DNA of 20,133 bases from Clostridium sp. UBA4746 (GTDB lineage: Bacteria; Bacillota; Clostridia; Clostridiales; Clostridiaceae). The position numbers were made by a program, and so were the translations under genes. Below, one piece after another: positions 16,273-20,133 of the stretch. The stretch lies in contig DHIM01000252.1 of the NCBI GenBank assembly GCA_002403785.1, positions 3,501 to 23,633 on the forward strand, given 5' to 3'. Within the stretch, counting starts at the first letter, position 1; each line of letters opens with the position of its first letter. The notes under the pieces were generated by a model, which worked only from the letters and a program-made list of their open reading frames with translations, was not told where the DNA came from and did no database searches.

Positions 16273-16291
16273 TAATTAATTAATTAATTAA
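16273..16291. repeat. Short TAAT tandem repeat in the lipoprotein gene leader
   Basis: Nineteen bases made of four TAAT units plus TAA, between the possible sigma-54 promoter and the Shine-Dalgarno site. Probably just an unstructured A/U-rich leader; slippage could vary its length between strains. Confidence 0.5.
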
Positions 16292-16305
16292 GCAATAATA
16301 TTGCC
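16291..16305 (-). promoter_or_regulatory. Candidate sigma-54 (-24/-12) promoter for the nucleoside importer
   Basis: The minus strand reads GGCAATATTATTGCT. The essential GG and GC pairs are exactly 10 bases apart, with GGCA and TTGCT matching the TGGCAC-N5-TTGCW consensus. The mismatches are A for T before GG and A for C at the end of the -24 block. Transcription would start near 16280, about 28 bases before the ATG. No activator site or activator gene was identified, so this rests on the motif and its position alone. Confidence 0.4.
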
Positions 16306-16359
16306 TCGCAAGTATGTATTCGATACTAGTGAAAAGATTCCTCTTTTTATGACTTTATA

Positions 16360-16833
16360 TTATTTTAGACTATACTTCAAGAATTTATCTCTAATTGATT
16401 TTACCTCGAAGATTATTTCATCAATTTCTAAAACCATTTCCATCACGGAGCATTGTTGCTCATAAACTAATTTTATGCATTCATCTTTAATTTCTGGTTC
16501 AACTACATGATATACAGCAAGGCCTAAAGCAATCCCAGCTAAAGGACCAACAAATGTCGGGTCTCCAGTAGCCATTGTTTCTGCTGATAGTCCTGATGTT
16601 TCAGCTTCAGCTCCTCCAATAACAACTACTAAATTTTGCGCACCATACTCTAACGTAAGGTCCTTTACCATTTGTTGAAGCTCTATGTCCATTGCTCCTG
16701 CTGCACTGCAAGCAAAGCATTTGGTTGATGAAAACACCACCTCTGCCTTAGCAGTTTTTACGCAGGCTTCTATTGCTGCGGCAGGTATTCCGTCTTTATC
16801 GCCTATAATAATTACTTTTTTCCCTTTAAGCAT
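16360..16833 (-). CDS. grdA: GrdA-like protein (glycine reductase protein A) with Cys in place of selenocysteine
   Basis: Homologue of the small redox protein A of glycine/sarcosine/betaine reductase, in which a selenocysteine carries the carboxymethyl group from protein B to protein C. The product has 157 residues, the family length. It aligns by eye over its whole length: LKGKKVIIIGDKDG start, CFACSAAGAMD, GAEAETSGLSAET, DPTFVGPLAGIALGL and the C-terminal MEMVLEIDEII. In the usual motif CxxU the last residue is Sec. Here codon 42 (16708-16710) is TGC, giving Cys39-x-x-Cys42 with no in-frame TGA. The ATG at 16833 is chosen over 16839 because AAGGA is eight bases before the former and only two before the latter. 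It follows thioredoxin and thioredoxin reductase genes, but no grdB, grdC, grdD or grdE is present. Activity as a true glycine reductase component is therefore uncertain. Confidence 0.9.
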   Translation of the reverse strand: MLKGKKVIIIGDKDGIPAAAIEACVKTAKAEVVFSSTKCFACSAAGAMDIELQQMVKDLTLEYGAQNLVVVIGGAEAETSGLSAETMATGDPTFVGPLAGIALGLAVYHVVEPEIKDECIKLVYEQQCSVMEMVLEIDEIIFEVKSIRDKFLKYSLK

Positions 16834-16974
16834 TTTCATCTTCCTTCACATTAATACTTTTATTTTAATTTATATTTTAATTTAGTTTCTATTTTACATT
16901 TAATAAAGTTGATAACCATAGTAGGTGTTTTCTCAATCCATCACTTAAATTATTAAATTAATATAATATATTTT

Positions 16975-17005
16975 AAAACTTATAGCTTTTTTCACTATAA
17001 GCTTT
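16975..17005 (-). terminator. Terminator-like hairpin between trxA and grdA
   Basis: Arms 16975-16985 and 16995-17005 form an 11-base stem with a 9-base loop, starting eight bases after the trxA stop. The single non-Watson-Crick position is G-U in minus-strand RNA but A-C in plus-strand RNA, so it fits the direction of these genes. The 3' arm ends in four U residues. It may make grdA expression partly independent of trxBA. Confidence 0.5.
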
Positions 17006-17013
17006 AAACCAAA

Positions 17014-17343
17014 TTATAATGTGTTGTAGTAACCACTAATAAAGATTTCTATATCATTTAATGAAGAAATTTTATCTGGCATTATAGTAGCCACCTTTTC
17101 TCCACTATTATATATTATCATTGTTGGGAGTCCCAAAACCCTCTGTGCTATGGCTGTTCTTCTTGCCACTGCAATATTTAAACTAGCAAATTTAATTTTA
17201 TCTGAATATTTATCTTTAAGGCTGTGCACTCCTGGCATAAGTTTTACACACATTTCACATTTCTCACCCCAGAAATCAACGAATACCGGTTTTTCTGATT
17301 GTAATACTTCTGATTCAAAGTTGTCTTTATTTAATTCTACCAT
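17014..17343 (-). CDS. trxA: Thioredoxin with atypical active site (glycine-reductase-associated type)
   Basis: Small dithiol protein reduced by the thioredoxin reductase encoded just upstream. The 109 residues have the thioredoxin fold pattern: PVFVDFW beta strand, active site Cys29-Glu-Met-Cys32, and the conserved cis-proline Pro73 in GLPT. The active site is WGEKCEMC instead of WCGPC, so the Trp before the first Cys is Lys and the Gly-Pro pair is Glu-Met. As I recall, thioredoxins encoded in clostridial glycine reductase operons also depart from CGPC and share the ARRxAIxQRVLGLPT-like segment seen here, which supports a dedicated role with the neighbouring GrdA-like protein. The ATG has GGAGG nine bases upstream. 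It follows trxB after 91 bases. Confidence 0.9.
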   Translation of the reverse strand: MVELNKDNFESEVLQSEKPVFVDFWGEKCEMCVKLMPGVHSLKDKYSDKIKFASLNIAVARRTAIAQRVLGLPTMIIYNSGEKVATIMPDKISSLNDIEIFISGYYNTL

Positions 17344-17434
17344 TACTATTAACCTCCATTCCTATCGCACGTATATTATAATCAAATTAACTAGTAATGC
17401 ATTAATTCAAGATAATTATATATTTTAATACAAA

Positions 17435-18361
17435 CTAGTTCAATTTGCTTTCAATATAATGTTCAGCGTGCGTTGCCGCAATTGCTCCATCTGCCGCGGC
17501 TGTAATAATTTGTCTTAGTAACTTTACTCTTATGTCACCTGCTGCATATACCCCTGGTATATTAGTTCTCATTTCTTCATCAGTAATAATGTCGCCTCGT
17601 TCATCCATTGTAATCTTTCCTTTAAATAATTCTGAAATTGGAAGATATCCTACAAATACAAAACATCCATCTGCTTTTAATTCACTAACTATTCCAGTTT
17701 TAATATTTTTAAGTACTAAGCCCTCTAAAATTTCTTTGCCCTTAGCTTCCTGCACTACTGTATCCCAAACAAACTTAATTTTGGGATTACTAAAAGCTTT
17801 TTCTTGAAGTGACTTAACAGCTCTTAATTCATCTCTTCTGTGTATAACCGTAACGGTTTCTCCAAATTTAGTTAAGTATATGGCTTCTGATATAGCTGAG
17901 TCTCCACCTCCAAGCACAACAATGTCTAAATCTTCAAAGAAATCAGCATCGCAAGTTGCACAATAAGAAACTCCCTTTCCTCTTAGTTCTGTTTCATTCT
18001 TAAATCCACCAAGTCTTGGATAAGCTCCTGTAGCTATTATAATTGTTTTAGACTTATAGCTATCTTTTATGCATCTAATAACTTTAACGTCACCTTCAAG
18101 TTCAACTCCTGCAACTTCATCAGTAACAAATTTTGTTCCAAATTCTTCTGCTTGCTCTTTCATTCTTTTGCTTAATGATGCTCCTGTAGAATTTTCAATA
18201 GAACCTGGGTAATTATCTATTTCATTAGTTGTAGCCACCTGTCCACCATATGCCGCTCTTTCAATAATTAAAGTATCCATTCTTGATCTTGATGCATAAA
18301 GCCCCGCAGATAGTCCTGCAGGCCCTCCGCCGATAATAATAGTATCGTAAATATGCTCCAT
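17435..18361 (-). CDS. trxB: Thioredoxin reductase, NADPH-type flavoprotein
   Basis: Low-molecular-weight FAD enzyme that passes electrons from NADPH to thioredoxin. In 308 residues it shows the FAD Rossmann motif GGGPAG (11-16), the redox-active pair Cys134-Ala-Thr-Cys137, the NADPH-domain motif GGGDSAISEA (151-160), HRRDELR (174-180) whose arginines normally bind the 2'-phosphate of NADPH, and the C-terminal FAD motif VYAAGDIR. These features argue for NADPH rather than the ferredoxin-dependent variants found in some clostridia. The ATG has AGGAGG eight bases upstream. It heads the trxB-trxA-grdA cluster; the 130 bases upstream are A/T-rich and I could not choose a promoter there. Confidence 0.96.
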   Translation of the reverse strand: MEHIYDTIIIGGGPAGLSAGLYASRSRMDTLIIERAAYGGQVATTNEIDNYPGSIENSTGASLSKRMKEQAEEFGTKFVTDEVAGVELEGDVKVIRCIKDSYKSKTIIIATGAYPRLGGFKNETELRGKGVSYCATCDADFFEDLDIVVLGGGDSAISEAIYLTKFGETVTVIHRRDELRAVKSLQEKAFSNPKIKFVWDTVVQEAKGKEILEGLVLKNIKTGIVSELKADGCFVFVGYLPISELFKGKITMDERGDIITDEEMRTNIPGVYAAGDIRVKLLRQIITAAADGAIAATHAEHYIESKLN

Positions 18362-18491
18362 AACTCGGACCTCCTAATTTTTCATTTCACTATACATTTA
18401 TTCATTTAATATACTATATACTTCTTCAACTTATAAGGGTCCTAAATACTTTTTTTATTTAACTTTGCCTACCTCTTATGGTAGTAGCGAT

Positions 18492-18959
18492 TTATTTCAT
18501 ATCAATAAATCCTATTTGCCTAAGAGCTTCATATGTAACAATAGCTACTGTATTGGAAAGATTTAGAGACCTAGTTGTGCTAATTATCATAGGTACCCTT
18601 ATGCATTTTTCAGGATCACTTTCTCGAACACTGTCCGGAAGTCCGCACGACTCTCGCCCAAAGATTATAAAATCCCCTTCTTTATATTTTACTTCTGTAT
18701 AAAATTTTGAACCCTTCGTTGTAGAATAGTAGAAGGTTGATTCTTTATACTTTTCTCTAAATGCTTCATACGAATCATGCACCTCTAAATCCAAATAAGG
18801 CCAGTAATCTAAACCTGCTCTTTTTAGTTGCTTCTCCTCTAAACTAAACCCTAAAGGTTTTATAAGATGAAGTTTGCAATCAGTAAGCACGCAAGTTCTT
18901 CCGATATTACCAGTATTCTGTGGAATTTCCGGTTGAAATAAAACTATATTTAATCTCAC
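18492..18959 (-). CDS. trmL: tRNA (cytidine/uridine-34 2'-O)-methyltransferase TrmL
   Basis: SPOUT-class enzyme that methylates the wobble ribose of certain leucine tRNAs using S-adenosylmethionine, working as a knotted homodimer. The 155-residue length is standard. Motifs are NIVLFQPEIPQNTGNIGRT at the N-terminus, FGRESCGLP in the middle, and IPMI-type strand followed by SLNLSNTVAIVTYEALRQ in the knot near the C-terminus; I see MIISTTRSLNLSNT here. The start codon is GTG with AAGGAGG seven bases upstream. That ribosome site sits at the stop of the MutS-like gene, 12 bases away, so the two are very likely co-transcribed. Confidence 0.95.
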   Translation of the reverse strand: MRLNIVLFQPEIPQNTGNIGRTCVLTDCKLHLIKPLGFSLEEKQLKRAGLDYWPYLDLEVHDSYEAFREKYKESTFYYSTTKGSKFYTEVKYKEGDFIIFGRESCGLPDSVRESDPEKCIRVPMIISTTRSLNLSNTVAIVTYEALRQIGFIDMK

Positions 18960-18971
18960 AATTATTCCTCC

Positions 18972-20133
18972 TTACCTTCCTATGTTCTCAGCTCTAACAA
19001 ACGATTTATCTACTATTTTCTTTGGATACCCCATGTACTCTAAAAGTTTTATGGCATTCCTTGTTTGAGAAACACCTTTTTTTATCTTATAATCAAAACT
19101 TAACCCCTTTTTAGTATCAACATTTTCGCTAAAGTAGTAAAAAGCAAAATTTTCTTTTAAAATGTTGACTAATTCTCTATCATGAGTGGCTACAATAGAA
19201 ATAGTTTTCCCATTGTTTATATATGTTAAAATTTCTGCAGACATTGCAATTCTTTCTATTGGGTTTGTACCCCTAAAAATTTCGTCTATTGGACAAAATA
19301 CCGGTGCATCCTTTTTTAAAGCAGTAATTATACGAAGAATTGACTCCGCCTCTGCCATGTAGAAACTTTTACCCTTTGTTAAATCATCATTAGGGCTAAT
19401 TGATGTAACTATATTTAAAAAAGGAGCTTCATATGCTTTAGCCAATACAAAATCAAAACATTGAGCCAAAATTATATTTACCCCAAGCATTCTTAAAAAA
19501 GTAGACTTCCCAGCCATATTTGTGCCCGTAAGCACAATACCTCCATTTTTTATATCGATTGAGTTTGCAACAGCCTTGTCTATAAGAGGATGTATTCCAC
19601 CCTTTATATTTAAAGAAACCTGCTTTACAAACTTAGGTTTAACAAACTGATCGCCTAAATTATGCTTATAACCTGCAATAGAAATTAAGGCTTCAAGCTC
19701 TCCAACAGTGCGATAAAGGTCCATTAAAACCTCTTTTTCTTCTTTTATTCTATTAGATATGGAATAATAAGCACTTTCTTCAAGGAGAAAAATCACTGAA
19801 ACAAATTCGAATATTCCTCCCCACATATTTATAAATCCTATTTGTCTTGTACTTCTATCTATATCCTTTACAGATTTAAGCATTGTTGTTATCTTATCCC
19901 TATAATAGGCAATATCTTTATTATTTATGCATACAATTTTTTTGGCTGCCTTTATATTTTTTTGTAAATAAAATATTCCATTGGATTTAATTTCTCTTAC
20001 TTCCGTAGAGTTTATAAGCATATTTATAGAACTTATTCCAAACAACACTATCATAAATTTTATATTTACAAAAATTGCAAGCAAAATTGCTATTAATGGT
20101 AATATCTTTCCTAGCAAAGTATAAACATAATAT
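18972..20133 (-). CDS. MutS-family domain V ATPase with N-terminal membrane segment, 5' end beyond the window
   Basis: C-terminal 386 residues of a MutS-related ATPase. The frame stays open to the window edge, and the only start-like codon near the edge is a TTG without a ribosome site, so the gene is treated as incomplete. A hydrophobic stretch (LPLIAILLAIFVNIKF and following residues) lies at the visible N-terminus, suggesting a membrane anchor. A helical region follows, then the MutS ATPase: Walker A TGTNMAGKST (near 19500-19529), Walker B DEIFRGTN and the ATHD switch. I see no mismatch-reading domain in the visible part. Such membrane-linked MutS-like proteins of about 600 residues occur in Bacillota with unclear function; calling it MutS mismatch repair would be overreach. 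Confidence 0.85.
   Translation of the reverse strand, partial: YYVYTLLGKILPLIAILLAIFVNIKFMIVLFGISSINMLINSTEVREIKSNGIFYLQKNIKAAKKIVCINNKDIAYYRDKITTMLKSVKDIDRSTRQIGFINMWGGIFEFVSVIFLLEESAYYSISNRIKEEKEVLMDLYRTVGELEALISIAGYKHNLGDQFVKPKFVKQVSLNIKGGIHPLIDKAVANSIDIKNGGIVLTGTNMAGKSTFLRMLGVNIILAQCFDFVLAKAYEAPFLNIVTSISPNDDLTKGKSFYMAEAESILRIITALKKDAPVFCPIDEIFRGTNPIERIAMSAEILTYINNGKTISIVATHDRELVNILKENFAFYYFSENVDTKKGLSFDYKIKKGVSQTRNAIKLLEYMGYPKKIVDKSFVRAENIGR

Noticed and set aside
16253..16359. Possible purine riboswitch in the leader of the nucleoside-binding lipoprotein gene
   Set aside because: I found no three-way-junction pattern or conserved purine-aptamer core. The 107 bases are mostly A/T with a TAAT repeat and the GG/GC motif.
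16312..16360. A terminator directly after grdA
   Set aside because: Only a 6-base A/T-rich stem (AAAAGA/TCTTTT) without a T-tract could be found; not convincing.
16700..16725. An in-frame TGA selenocysteine codon in grdA
   Set aside because: Codon-by-codon reading of the CFAC region gives TGC at both cysteine positions; there is no TGA, so no recoding is needed.
20115..20117. Start of the MutS-like gene inside the window
   Set aside because: The codon is TTG, it has no ribosome site in the remaining 16 bases, and the frame is open to the edge, so the real start is outside.

Overview
The window looks like the chromosome of a low-GC, anaerobic Bacillota, most likely Clostridium in the broad sense. 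The evidence is the strong A/T bias, purine-rich Shine-Dalgarno sites (GGAGG, GGGGG), the sigma-54 gene next to a CggR-controlled glycolytic cluster, and a homologue of glycine reductase protein A beside thioredoxin genes. The species cannot be fixed from this sequence. Every supported gene lies on the minus strand, so transcription runs from high to low coordinates. I see no rRNA, tRNA, CRISPR, insertion sequence or prophage, and no gene-free stretch above 300 bases.

Layout in the direction of transcription. (1) 20133-18492: a MutS-domain-V ATPase with an N-terminal hydrophobic segment, cut by the window edge, closely followed by the tRNA wobble methyltransferase trmL. (2) 18361-16360: trxB, a thioredoxin with an atypical CEMC active site, and a GrdA homologue whose selenocysteine position is encoded as ordinary cysteine. 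The other glycine reductase genes (grdB, C, D, E) are absent from the window. (3) 16252-11436: a complete BMP/NupNOPQ-type nucleoside ABC importer: lipoprotein, double ATPase and two permeases. The last three genes overlap by 8 bases at each junction. A candidate sigma-54 promoter lies in front of the lipoprotein gene, and a strong terminator closes the operon. (4) 11312-9930: rpoN (sigma-54). (5) 9782-2307: cggR, gap, pgk, tpiA, gpmI and eno, which convert glyceraldehyde-3-phosphate to phosphoenolpyruvate. A sigma-A-like promoter and a two-site CggR operator with the Bacillus-type 20-base period lie upstream of cggR. Hairpins follow gap, tpiA and eno and split the cluster into segments. (6) 2189-1959: secG with its own promoter and terminator. 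(7) 1776-1: a YerC/TrpR-like regulator and the first 406 codons of the helicase pcrA, separated by a long imperfect hairpin.

Most of the window is conserved housekeeping DNA. The part that best merits attention is the trxB-trxA-grdA cluster. It keeps the reducing arm and protein A of glycine reductase but has lost both the selenocysteine and, locally, the catalytic partners. It may be a thiol relay repurposed from glycine reductase. Second in interest is the possible sigma-54 control of the nucleoside transporter encoded just upstream of rpoN itself.
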